Source: JAUZRW01 sp964549915
GTDB lineage: Bacteria; Chloroflexota; Anaerolineae; Aggregatilineales; Phototrophicaceae
Length of the DNA stretch: 30,443 bases
Direction of reading: 5' to 3'
Assembly: GCA_964549915.1 (NCBI GenBank)
Contig: CAZJWX010000056.1
Coordinates: forward strand, 1-30,443
Shown: in pieces, positions 8,163 to 14,322 of the stretch
How the letters are laid out: every line of letters begins with the position of its first letter
Position numbering within the stretch: the stretch's first letter is position 1
Notes under the pieces: model-generated
What the model was told of the DNA's origin: nothing
What the model saw: only the letters and a program-made list of their open reading frames with translations
The model's database searches: none
Made by a program: the position numbers and the translations under genes

Positions 8163-8670
8163 CGCTTGCCACGCCCTTCACATCGCCGGATCAGCACCGT
8201 TCTTCACGTCCTTCGTCAGATGTATCACGAAGACCTCGCAAGCTCAAGTGAGGACTCGTTACAGTTTGCAGTCGTCGGTTGCCAGGTTTTGGTCATTCGT
8301 CTGCGATTCAGTAGAATATGTCGCGGTGCACCCGGAATCAATCGCGGCAGCAACACCGAAACGCCGCCTGTGCGCAATTTCTAAGACCTTTCTTGTGAAA
8401 GGTCTGATCCGGGTGAACCTTTCGGAACGTTTCTACCGTATATAGGTTAATGCAAAGTCAGCGCCGTAGGATAGGAAACAGTTAGAAAGTATCGCCTATC
8501 ACACAACCATAACGAAAGCGCCGAACAGGCATCAGACGGTTTGAAATCTGAAATGGCGCAAATCTTTTCGGATACGGTATCGTTCTGGCGGTACAATCAC
8601 AATATCAAGGAAACGTGAAGGTAGCGGTGAACTCACGTGCGATCTTCACCCTATCTGGAGCAAAAATCTC
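8163..8670. other. 508-bp divergent intergenic region
   Basis: This gap separates the minus-strand kinase from the plus-strand small protein and should hold both promoters. A TACAAT hexamer at 8592-8597 is a possible -10 for the plus gene, without a clear -35. A perfect small hairpin lies at 8384-8405. The short frames inside show no recognisable protein and have no good ribosome sites. I see no tRNA or known riboswitch. Confidence 0.5.
8384..8405. other. Perfect 9-bp hairpin with 4-nt loop
   Basis: AGACCTTTC (8384-8392) pairs perfectly with GAAAGGTCT (8397-8405) around TTGT. Neither strand has a T-run after it, so it is not a standard terminator. It could be a protein-binding palindrome or part of a small RNA in the long divergent gap. 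Confidence 0.4.
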
Positions 8671-8895
8671 ATGAAAAACTCCGAACTGAAAGTGGCCGAT
8701 CTGTCTGTGCTGGAACTGCAACGCCTGATTCGCGAAACGGTGCAGGAAGCCGTCGCGGAAGTGATCGTGGAATTCAGCGTTGCAGTGGAAGCCGAAGAGA
8801 AATTGCGCTACGAGGCAGAAATGGCGGACATCCTGCGTTCTTCCATGCAGGGCTTGTCGCTGGCGGAAAGCCTCTCGCCGCATCTGGACGACTGA
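8671..8895 (+). CDS. Small acidic helical protein, function unknown
   Basis: The 74-residue product is not recognised with confidence. It is acidic and predicted almost wholly helical, with a leading LSVLELQRLIRETVQEAVAE segment that looks amphipathic and a second helix from about 40 to 60. It has no cysteines, TM segment or signal peptide. The start at 8671 is well supported by GGAG at 8657-8660, 10 bp upstream. The opening segment is reminiscent of short antitoxin-like or dimerisation helices found as small orphan proteins in cyanobacteria and Chloroflexota. No toxin-like partner is adjacent; the next gene is convergent and encodes a glycosyltransferase. Confidence 0.6.
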   Translation: MKNSELKVADLSVLELQRLIRETVQEAVAEVIVEFSVAVEAEEKLRYEAEMADILRSSMQGLSLAESLSPHLDD

Positions 8896-8902
8896 TCGCA
8901 AG

Positions 8903-8924
8903 GGGCGCGGCTGGGGCTGCGCCC
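8903..8924 (+). terminator. GC-rich hairpin between convergent genes
   Basis: GGGCGC (8903-8908) pairs with GCGCCC (8919-8924), and the stem extends three more pairs inward (one G-U) to leave a 4-nt loop. It sits in the 39-bp gap between the convergent small-protein and glycosyltransferase genes. No T-run follows, so termination is plausible but weakly supported. Confidence 0.35.
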
Positions 8925-8934
8925 ATGTATTCGC

Positions 8935-9870
8935 TCACCGTTTGCCGGGAAGCCAGCGCTTGAGTCGCTGACGCAACACTTCACGGCGACGATCTCTCTG
9001 CCGCTGCGCCTGATAGCTGGCGAGGTACTGCTGGTGCCGCGCGGCTGCCCCCTCCCCCCACAGGAACTCTTCTTGCTGCGACGTGAGCGTCAAGCCTTTG
9101 CGCCCCCATTGCTCCCATACGCGCTGCATCACCTCTGGGTCAGCAGGCCGCAGGCGATCCGGCAGGTCCTGGCGCAAGCGGATGATATTATCTTCCACAA
9201 TATGATAAGGATTCATGCCCTGACTCAGGTTGCCACCATGCGCCGAATCGAAGCGTCCAGCGACGGTCTCGCAGCCGCAGAATTCCGCGTGATGGGTTGC
9301 CCGCGCCAGCCAGTCATAGTCCCCGCTGACGCGCATCTGCGCATCAAACTCGCCCACCACATCGAAGAAGTCCCGCCGCGTCATCCAGAAGGGACCGCCG
9401 CGCATCACAGCACGGAAGCGCCTGGCGCGGTATCTGGAAAGGGGACGCAGCAAATCAACCGCGTGCGAGAAGATGCCAAACCAATCCACATGCACGCGCT
9501 CAATGAAGGGGAAATAGACCACATCGCAGCCCGCGTCAATCAAGCGGCTGCCATCGACGATGGCCTGGGCGAAACGCTCATCATCCACCCCCCAGAAGGT
9601 GACGATCTGCCCCCTGGCCGCCTGCACGCCCCGATTCCAGGAGGCGTAAATCGTCTCACGCGGGACATGCAGCAGTTGGCTGGGCACAGAGTCCGCCAGC
9701 GCCGCCAGCAATTCGCGCTCGGCAGGGGTGGCATCATTGGCGACCAGCACCAACTCGGCGTCCAGGTTCGCCGCCGCCAGGTCGCGGAAAAGTGCCTGCG
9801 CACGAGCGCTGTATTCGGGCAAGAAGTCTTCTGTGCGGTAGAGCGACGTGATGATGGAGACCGTGACCAT
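8935..9870 (-). CDS. Family 2 (GT-A) glycosyltransferase
   Basis: From ATG at 9870 the protein has 311 residues and begins at once with a GT-A strand, MVTVSIITSLYRTEDFL. The nucleotide-sugar part is at about 1-100, with VANDATPAERE replacing the usual N-D-G-S/T and SWNRGVQAARGQIVTF preceding the metal site V-D96-D97-E. The acceptor-side motif SGDYDWLAR (182-190) matches the (E)D-Y-D-x-x-L signature of GT2 enzymes. The C-terminus (270-311) is very basic and helical. The frame is open upstream to 10059, but those residues look non-coding. AGGA lies 5 bp before the ATG at 9870; another ATG at 9876 has a worse site. It probably transfers a sugar to a glycan or lipid; donor and acceptor are unknown. 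It stands alone, convergent with the small acidic protein. Confidence 0.87.
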   Translation of the reverse strand: MVTVSIITSLYRTEDFLPEYSARAQALFRDLAAANLDAELVLVANDATPAERELLAALADSVPSQLLHVPRETIYASWNRGVQAARGQIVTFWGVDDERFAQAIVDGSRLIDAGCDVVYFPFIERVHVDWFGIFSHAVDLLRPLSRYRARRFRAVMRGGPFWMTRRDFFDVVGEFDAQMRVSGDYDWLARATHHAEFCGCETVAGRFDSAHGGNLSQGMNPYHIVEDNIIRLRQDLPDRLRPADPEVMQRVWEQWGRKGLTLTSQQEEFLWGEGAAARHQQYLASYQAQRQRDRRREVLRQRLKRWLPGKR

Positions 9871-10073
9871 GTTCATCCTGCAATTGGGTGAAAACCAGGC
9901 AGTATCGTAGCGCGAGGAGCAACAACCAGGCAAGGCCGGAGCCAGCAGCCCACCCCATCGTCCGGTACGAAAACGGTTAACGCTTCCTGTGCTCTGCACG
10001 CGGAACTGCTTGACCCCGACGCCGAACTTTGATACGTTGTTACAAACTCTTGCGGACAAAGGTTGATTGTGAA

Positions 10074-10397
10074 ATGACGCGAGCGGGTGTCACATCTCAG
10101 CCCCTGGAAGCGCTGCCGCCGGAAAGCGCGACGTTGATAGCGCGGTTCTTTCAGGTACTCTCAGACCCGACTCGTGTGCGGTTGGTCAAGGCGCTGGCGG
10201 ATGGGCAATGGTGTGTGTCGGAACTGGTCGAAGCGCTGGCGATGGATCAACCCGCTGTATCCCACCAGTTGAAGTACCTGCGGCGGCTGGGATTGGTGCA
10301 GTGGCAGAAGCGCGGACGCCACGTCTATTACACGCTGGATAACACCCTGCTGCGCAGCACGCTCCTGGCTGTGCTGGATACCCTCGAAGCGGAGTGA
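10074..10397 (+). CDS. ArsR/SmtB-type winged-helix regulator
   Basis: The 107-residue protein (ATG at 10074) is a compact winged helix: F-F-Q-V-L-S-D-P-T-R-V-R-L-V at 25-38 is the ArsR family opening, the helix-turn-helix is at about 47-75 (CVSELVEALAMDQPAVSHQL) and the wing is QKRGRHVYYTL (78-88). A single cysteine (C47) sits where ArsR has its CxC thiols, and the C-terminal helix lacks the D-x-H and H-x-x-E/H ligands of SmtB/CzrA, so classic metal sensing is not supported. It may sense redox or an organic ligand, or respond to none. The frame is open from a TTG at 10029, but the ATG gives a normal family start. It lies 144 bp upstream of the DUF3467-translin pair on the same strand. Confidence 0.88.
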   Translation: MTRAGVTSQPLEALPPESATLIARFFQVLSDPTRVRLVKALADGQWCVSELVEALAMDQPAVSHQLKYLRRLGLVQWQKRGRHVYYTLDNTLLRSTLLAVLDTLEAE

Positions 10398-10483
10398 AAC
10401 GCTCCAATCATCAGAAATTTGCCTGAAAATGCCGTGACCGCCTCGTTGATCATCGCCCGTACGACGAGATTCTAAGATATCGT

Positions 10484-10492
10484 TGGCATAAT
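10484..10492 (+). promoter_or_regulatory. Candidate extended -10 promoter for the DUF3467-translin operon
   Basis: TG-G-CATAAT matches an extended -10 about 50 bp before the DUF3467 ATG. No -35 is recognisable at 16-18 bp. If real, the pair has its own promoter downstream of the ArsR gene. Confidence 0.3.
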
Positions 10493-10541
10493 CAGCCGCG
10501 TAAGAACTTTGATTTTCCCACGCAATCGCAAAGGACTCGGT

Positions 10542-10868
10542 ATGACGCAAGACAAGCGCCGCAAGATCAAGCTGGAAATGCCCAAAGAGCCGAACGCGAC
10601 CTACGCCAACACGGTCATGATCAGCCATACACAGCATGAAGTCTTCTATGATTTCATCCAGATCATCCCGCAGGAGCAGCGAGCACGGGTACAGAAGCGC
10701 ATCGTCATGACGCCAGCACACGCCAAGATGTTCTTGCGCGCGCTGGAAGAGAATGTGCGCCGCTACGAAGACCGTCATGGGGAAATCACCCTGCCGCCCC
10801 GCCCGGACAGCCTCGCTGAACAGCTTTTCCGGGGCGCAAGCGGGGGCGAGGGCGATGACGACAACTGA
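10542..10868 (+). CDS. DUF3467-family protein
   Basis: The 108-residue protein matches the DUF3467 signature over most of its length: Y21-A-N-T-V-M-I-S, then E33-V-F-Y-D-F-I-Q-I-I-P, then R53-I-V-M-T-P-A-H-A-K-M-F-L and a final N-x-x-x-Y-E-x-x-x-G-x-I (71-82). The tail is disordered and acidic (GGEGDDDN). The family is small, alpha/beta and without an assigned biochemical role. ATG at 10542 has AAGGA at 10531-10535, 6 bp upstream; an upstream TTG at 10509 is less likely. Its 3' end overlaps the translin-like gene by 14 bp, so the two are almost certainly translated together and may act together. Confidence 0.88.
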   Translation: MTQDKRRKIKLEMPKEPNATYANTVMISHTQHEVFYDFIQIIPQEQRARVQKRIVMTPAHAKMFLRALEENVRRYEDRHGEITLPPRPDSLAEQLFRGASGGEGDDDN

Positions 10869-11526
10869 GCTGGATGCCATCGCCGATGTGCTGCGCGAGC
10901 AGTTAGAAGCGCGCAACAGCGCTCGCGATGCCGCGATCAGCCAATCCCGCGAGTTGATCCGTCACTGTGCGCAGTGCATCCGCGCCATTCACCGCCGCGA
11001 ATGGGACAGCATCGACGAGAAATTGGTCACCATCCGCCAGAAAGCCGACGAGATGCGCCAGGGGGTCGCCGAATACCCGGAACTGTATCACAGCGGGTAC
11101 ACGCAAGATGCGCTCAAGGAAGTCGTGGAAGCCCATGTGACCGCCGCCATCATCCGCCAGCAGCCCCTGCCCTCGCTGCATGACCTGCAGGTGGAGGCCT
11201 CTACGTACCTGCTGGGATTGGGCGAGGCCGCAACCGAACTGCGCCGCTTCATCCTGGATATCATGCGCCGCGAAGCGCGTCACAGCGACGAGGCCGAGCG
11301 CTTGCTGGATTGGATGGACGCCATTTACGGGCATTTGATCGCCTTCGACTTCCCCGATGCGCTGACGCGCGGGCTGCGCCGGCAGACGGATGTCGTGCGC
11401 GGCGTGCTGGAACGCACCCGGGGCGATCTCACATCCAGCCTGCGCCAACAGCGGATGCAGGATGCCCTCGCACGTTTTGAAGGGCAGTTGGGCGACTTAG
11501 GCTCGCTGGATAGCGATCAACCTTAG
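10855..11526 (+). CDS. Translin/TRAX-like protein, possible RNase
   Basis: From ATG at 10855 the protein has 223 residues and is all helical, as in the translin superfamily of nucleic-acid binding octamers. The centre is diagnostic: YHSGYTQDALKEVVEAHV (78-95), then V-E-A-S-T-Y-L-L-G-L-G-E-A-A-T-E-L-R-R (113-131), then D-E-A-E-R-L-L-D-W-M-D-A-I-Y (145-158), then L-R-R-x-T-D...R-G-V-L-E-R-T-R-G-D (174-191). In eukaryotic C3PO the TRAX subunit cuts RNA with an E-x-x-E pair and an acidic residue in the later helix. Here E89/E92 and E124 fall in equivalent places, so the protein looks more TRAX-like than translin-like and could be catalytic. The start overlaps the DUF3467 gene by 14 bp. The frame is open further upstream (10753), but this ATG fits the operon layout. 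Confidence 0.85.
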   Translation: MTTTELDAIADVLREQLEARNSARDAAISQSRELIRHCAQCIRAIHRREWDSIDEKLVTIRQKADEMRQGVAEYPELYHSGYTQDALKEVVEAHVTAAIIRQQPLPSLHDLQVEASTYLLGLGEAATELRRFILDIMRREARHSDEAERLLDWMDAIYGHLIAFDFPDALTRGLRRQTDVVRGVLERTRGDLTSSLRQQRMQDALARFEGQLGDLGSLDSDQP

Positions 11527-11544
11527 TACTGCAATGCTTCCAGT

Positions 11545-11564
11545 GGACGCCAGCGATGGCGTCC
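11545..11564. repeat. REP-like palindrome with GCGA tetraloop
   Basis: GGACGCCA (11545-11552) pairs perfectly with TGGCGTCC (11557-11564) around GCGA, 18 bp after the translin-like stop. GGACGCCA-type palindromes followed by CTAC are common dispersed repeats in several phyla. It could also serve as a transcript 3' end, although no T-run follows. Only one copy is present in this window. Confidence 0.5.
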
Positions 11565-11655
11565 CTACGATCCTGCGCCGAACCCTGCCAGGGGCATGCA
11601 CAAGGGATACATGCTTTCATTGCTGCTCTGTGGCCTGCACTGCGACACTTCCCGC

Positions 11656-11684
11656 TTGACGTGCCCGCAGCGCAACCGTATACT
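11656..11684 (+). promoter_or_regulatory. Sigma70 promoter of rplJL
   Basis: TTGACG (11656-11661), a 17-bp spacer and TATACT (11679-11684) make a near-consensus promoter. The predicted start near 11691 gives a leader of about 210 nt before the rplJ start, which contains the L10 leader and attenuator. Confidence 0.7.
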
Positions 11685-11690
11685 GCTGAA

Positions 11691-11842
11691 CGATCAACTG
11701 CATACGGTTCACTCTACCGTAGACAGCCGGGGGGCATTTGCCCTTAAATATCCTGCCGAGGCGGAGTTCGCAGAGAACAGTATGTTCCCTATGCGCGAAT
11801 TTCAGGCGACCTCGGCACCATTGCGGGTCGCTTTTTTGTTTT
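11691..11842 (+). promoter_or_regulatory. Ribosomal protein L10 leader with attenuator
   Basis: The region 11716-11763 carries the conserved L10-leader core: CCGTAGACAGC, a GC-rich hairpin (GGGGGCATTTGCCC) and CTTAAATATCCTGCCGAGG. In other bacteria this RNA binds L10-(L12)4 or L10-(L12)6 and feeds back on rplJL. TGCCGAGG (11754-11761) is perfectly complementary to CCTCGGCA (11810-11817), which lies in the 5' arm and loop of the terminator hairpin. The two pairings exclude each other, so 11754-11761 with 11810-11817 would act as antiterminator. L10 binding to the leader core would favour termination. Confidence 0.8.
11806..11842 (+). terminator. Attenuator terminator in the rplJ leader
   Basis: GCGACC (11806-11811) pairs with GGTCGC (11826-11831), with inner GCA/TGC pairing, and is followed by TTTTTTG-TTTT (11832-11842). 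It lies 63 bp before rplJ and upstream of its ribosome site, so it acts on the leader transcript. Confidence 0.8.
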
Positions 11843-11904
11843 CGTCCGCTGCCTGCGGGCAACTGCCGGGCAGCACCGCTGGTTAACAATAAGGAGCGTC
11901 AGTC

Positions 11905-12501
11905 TTGCCAATTACGAGAGCACGTAAGGAAGAACTGGTCGCGCAGTACGTGGAACTGCTCAATGAGAGTTCCGGCAGCTTCACCGTTGTCCGGACGCAG
12001 GGGCTTCCCGTGCAGCGTGTGCAAGGGCTGCGCAAAGCTGTGATGGACGCAGGCGGCAAGTACGTCGTCGCGAAGAACACGCTGATGAAGAAGGCGCTGG
12101 AACAGGCCGGGTACACCATCCCGGAAGACCTGCTCACAGGGCCGACGGCGGTTGTCTTCGGGCGCGAGAACTTCCCCGGTGTCGTCAAAGCACTCCTGGA
12201 ACACATCAAGAAAGAAGCGATTGAAGAAGCCAACCTGGCACCCAAGGGTGGCGTCCTCGGCGGGCAAGATGTCTTCGCCAAAGATGCGCTGGAAGATATT
12301 TCCAACATGCCCACCCTGCCGGAAATCCAGGCGCAGATCCTCGGCTTGCTCGTGCAGCCGTCGACTGGGCTGGTCAGCCTGCTGCAACAGGCCAACAGCG
12401 GCGTCGTCAACGTGCTTCAGGCTGCGGACAGCAGCGTCGTCAATGTGCTTCAGGCCTGGATCGCCAAGCAAGAGCAAGAAGGCGAACAGGGCGCGGCGTA
12501 A
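11905..12501 (+). CDS. rplJ: 50S ribosomal protein L10
   Basis: The 198-residue protein is L10, the base of the ribosomal stalk. The N-terminal rRNA-binding domain (about 1-130) has TRARKEELV, the G-L-x-V-x-x-V-Q-x-L-R-K pattern and V-A-K-N-T-L (55-60). The C-terminal helix (150-190) binds L12 dimers. It contains three consecutive 11-residue repeats (153-163, 164-174, 175-185; (S/N/D)-(T/S)-(G/S)-(L/V)-V-x-x-L-Q-x-A/W), which implies three L12 dimers. The start is TTG at 11905 with AAGGAG at 11891-11896. It precedes rplL by 99 bp. rplK, rplA and rpoBC are not beside it. Confidence 0.97.
   Translation: MPITRARKEELVAQYVELLNESSGSFTVVRTQGLPVQRVQGLRKAVMDAGGKYVVAKNTLMKKALEQAGYTIPEDLLTGPTAVVFGRENFPGVVKALLEHIKKEAIEEANLAPKGGVLGGQDVFAKDALEDISNMPTLPEIQAQILGLLVQPSTGLVSLLQQANSGVVNVLQAADSSVVNVLQAWIAKQEQEGEQGAA
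12361..12459 (+). repeat. Three 33-bp in-frame repeats in the rplJ stalk helix
   Basis: Three in-frame units of 33 bp encode the 11-residue L12-binding repeats of L10. The second and third units are nearly identical at DNA level (GTCGTCAA-GTGCTTCAGGC shared), while the first is diverged. Confidence 0.75.
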
Positions 12502-12510
12502 GCCACCGCC

Positions 12511-12534
12511 GGAGGCAATCGCCTCCTGAGTTTT
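12511..12534 (+). other. Hairpin between rplJ and rplL
   Basis: GGAGGC (12511-12516) pairs with GCCTCC (12521-12526) around AATC, then TGAGTTTT follows after a 4-nt gap. It may be a partial terminator or an RNA processing site that sets the L10:L12 ratio. L12 is needed in several-fold excess over L10. Confidence 0.45.
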
Positions 12535-12600
12535 GTCCGAAACAAGCAACCAACACACTGGCATTCGCCACTCGATTGAGAAGATAAAGGGGAAAATCAC

Positions 12601-13008
12601 ATGGCAGATGTAGCCGAATTGGTAGAAGCAATCAGCAACCTGACCCTGCTGGAAGCCAGCGAACTGAAGAAGCAGCTCGAAGAGAAGCTGGGCGTGGAAG
12701 CAGCCGTTGGCGGCGGCATGATGATGATGGGCGGCGCGATGCCCGCAGCCGCTGGGGGTGCCGCTGCTGCCGCCGCTGAAGAAGAAGCCGAAGAACAGAC
12801 CGAATTCGATGTGATCCTCAAGGAAGTTGGCGGCAAGAAGATCGAGGTCATCAAGGCCGTCCGCGCCCTGACGAACCTGGGCCTGAAGGAAGCCAAGGAA
12901 CTGGTGGAAGGCGCTCCCAGCACGGTCTCCGAGCAGGTCAGCAAGGACGCAGCCAACGACGCCAAGGCCAAGCTGGAAGAAGCTGGCGCGACCGTCGAAA
13001 TCAAATAA
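12601..13008 (+). CDS. rplL: 50S ribosomal protein L7/L12
   Basis: The 135-residue protein is L7/L12. The N-terminal dimerisation domain (1-33) holds L-T-L-L-E-A-S-E-L-K-K-Q-L-E-E-K-L-G-V. A flexible Gly/Ala/Met hinge (34-65, with four consecutive Met and a run of Ala) links it to the C-terminal factor-binding domain (66-135), which has T-E-F-D-V-I-L, K-K-I-E-V-I-K-A-V-R, L-G-L-K-E-A-K-E-L-V-E and E-E-A-G-A-T-V-E-I-K. The stalk recruits EF-Tu, EF-G, IF2 and RF3. AAAGGGGA at 12586-12593 is a strong ribosome site 7 bp before the ATG, fitting high expression. The gene closes the rplJL operon. Confidence 0.98.
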   Translation: MADVAELVEAISNLTLLEASELKKQLEEKLGVEAAVGGGMMMMGGAMPAAAGGAAAAAAEEEAEEQTEFDVILKEVGGKKIEVIKAVRALTNLGLKEAKELVEGAPSTVSEQVSKDAANDAKAKLEEAGATVEIK

Positions 13009-13046
13009 GCAACCAGCCTGAACAGACGAAGCAAAACCCGCACCAG

Positions 13047-13073
13047 AAGCAGTCGGCAGCCCCGGCTGCTTTT
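13047..13073 (+). terminator. Intrinsic terminator of rplJL
   Basis: A 10-bp stem (13047-13056 with 13062-13071, one T-G wobble, 5-nt loop) ends in TTTT (13070-13073), 38 bp after the rplL stop. Confidence 0.85.
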
Positions 13074-13155
13074 GATTCCCCCACAAGTTGCCAAGTGCGG
13101 CGAATTCCGGTAAGGTATCCTCACCAACTTAACTGATTCCTAACACACGAAAGAT

Positions 13156-14229
13156 ATGCTCATGCCGTATTTCCTCATCAAGGGCGTCTTCCTGGCGGTG
13201 GGCTATTCGCCCGACGGCGACTCGATTCGTTTTCAGGCGCATGATCCATCGCTGTGGAAGAAGATCCAGACGGAGAATCGCGAGCGCTTCGAGGAGCGGC
13301 TCGCCGATGATGATGGCATCGTCACGCTGCGATTGCAGGGCATCGACGCGCTGGAAACGCATTACTCCCCCGGGTTCCAACGCATCCCGCGCCACCTGGA
13401 CGAAACTGCCGAACAGCGATTCCACCGCCCCAAACCAGGCGACCACAAGCAACCGCGTGACCTGGGCTATTACGCCGGGAGCGAACTGCTGCGGATGGTG
13501 GGCGTGACTGATGTGAAATGGCGGCGCTGGGGCAAGAACGTCTGGATTGACCATGCCGTGATCGAACGGGATGGACAGTCGATCCGCGTAGAAGACAAGA
13601 ATCAGGATCGCGTACCGGGCTACATCATCACCGAAGATGTGGAGCGCAACGGACGCCCGATTGCCTGGGTCTTCGCCGGGAATCATGCCCCGCTGCCTGA
13701 CGGCACACCGCTGAACAAGGAACAGGTAGCGGAGATGGCGGGCGAAAGCCTGAATTACAAGCTTCTGCGCGGCGGAAGCGTCTACCCCTACTTCTTCATG
13801 ACCTTACCCGCCGTGCTGCGCAACAAACTGGTGGAAGCGGCCCGGCTGGCACAGCGCGACGCCGAAGCCGGACTCCACGACGAACACCCCAGCGTATGGA
13901 CGCTGGATAAGTGCGCCGACGGCATCATCGTCGATCGCTTACAGGTGGTGACGCAGGAGAACGCCATGCTGCCGTATATCTTCCGCAAGATCATCCAGCA
14001 CTGGTATCGCCGCCGGGTGGATCAATACATCGACTACCTGCGGGGGCTGGACGAACCCCCTCCCGGCTTCGACCCGCACATCACGCTCGATGGGTTTTTC
14101 GACGACACGAATCCCTATCTCTTCGTCGTCAAAGACCAGGACTTCGTGCGGCTGGATCATGTGCTGCGCATTGAGGGCAATCACCTGATGATGACACAGT
14201 ACCCCTACGATCTGGTCTTTCTGTCGTAG
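13156..14229 (+). CDS. SNase-like (thermonuclease fold) nuclease
   Basis: The 357-residue protein carries the staphylococcal-nuclease active site in spread-out form: D20-G-D-S-I-R-F for the metal Asp, then R59-L-Q-G-I-D64-A-L-E67-T for the Arg, Asp and Glu of the FRLxxVDTPE motif, and N-G-R167-P-I-A-W-V for the second catalytic Arg (Y-G-R-x-L-A-Y). A long insert lies between D22 and R59, and another between E67 and R167, so the OB-fold barrel is greatly elaborated. The C-terminal 150 residues (about 200-357) are not recognised. They include L-P-A-V-L-R-N-K-L-V-E-A-A-R-x-A-Q, as in the closing helix of SNases, and then a new region. No signal peptide is seen, so it is probably cytoplasmic. ATG at 13156 is used; 13162 is also possible. 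Upstream is the rplL terminator, and the RimK gene follows after 93 bp. Function could be DNA or RNA cleavage; no toxin-type partner is evident. Confidence 0.8.
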   Translation: MLMPYFLIKGVFLAVGYSPDGDSIRFQAHDPSLWKKIQTENRERFEERLADDDGIVTLRLQGIDALETHYSPGFQRIPRHLDETAEQRFHRPKPGDHKQPRDLGYYAGSELLRMVGVTDVKWRRWGKNVWIDHAVIERDGQSIRVEDKNQDRVPGYIITEDVERNGRPIAWVFAGNHAPLPDGTPLNKEQVAEMAGESLNYKLLRGGSVYPYFFMTLPAVLRNKLVEAARLAQRDAEAGLHDEHPSVWTLDKCADGIIVDRLQVVTQENAMLPYIFRKIIQHWYRRRVDQYIDYLRGLDEPPPGFDPHITLDGFFDDTNPYLFVVKDQDFVRLDHVLRIEGNHLMMTQYPYDLVFLS

Positions 14230-14257
14230 AATCCTGCGAGATTTCACGGGGCTATCA

Positions 14258-14287
14258 TTGGGTTTTCGGATTTCGGCACTGTATAAT
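14258..14287 (+). promoter_or_regulatory. Candidate promoter for the RimK-like gene
   Basis: TATAAT (14282-14287) is a perfect -10, with TTGGGT (14258-14263) 18 bp upstream as a moderate -35. The predicted start near 14294 gives a leader of about 30 nt with GAGGAG before the ATG at 14323. Confidence 0.55.
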
Positions 14288-14322
14288 TCTGCATGGTGAG
14301 ACATAAGTGAACTGAGGAGCCA

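Noticed and set aside
10074..10397. Arsenic or zinc sensing by the ArsR-type protein
   Set aside because: It lacks the CxC thiol pair and the C-terminal D/H ligand set; only one Cys is in the right area, and no metal efflux gene is adjacent.
11596..11886. 96-codon frame in the rplJ leader as a leader peptide
   Set aside because: It runs through the L10 leader and terminator, has no ribosome site and no peptide-like bias; the RNA features explain the region better.
11899..13086. 395-codon minus-strand frame opposite rplJ/rplL
   Set aside because: It is the antisense shadow of two highly conserved ribosomal genes; it has no family match and results from GC-biased codons.
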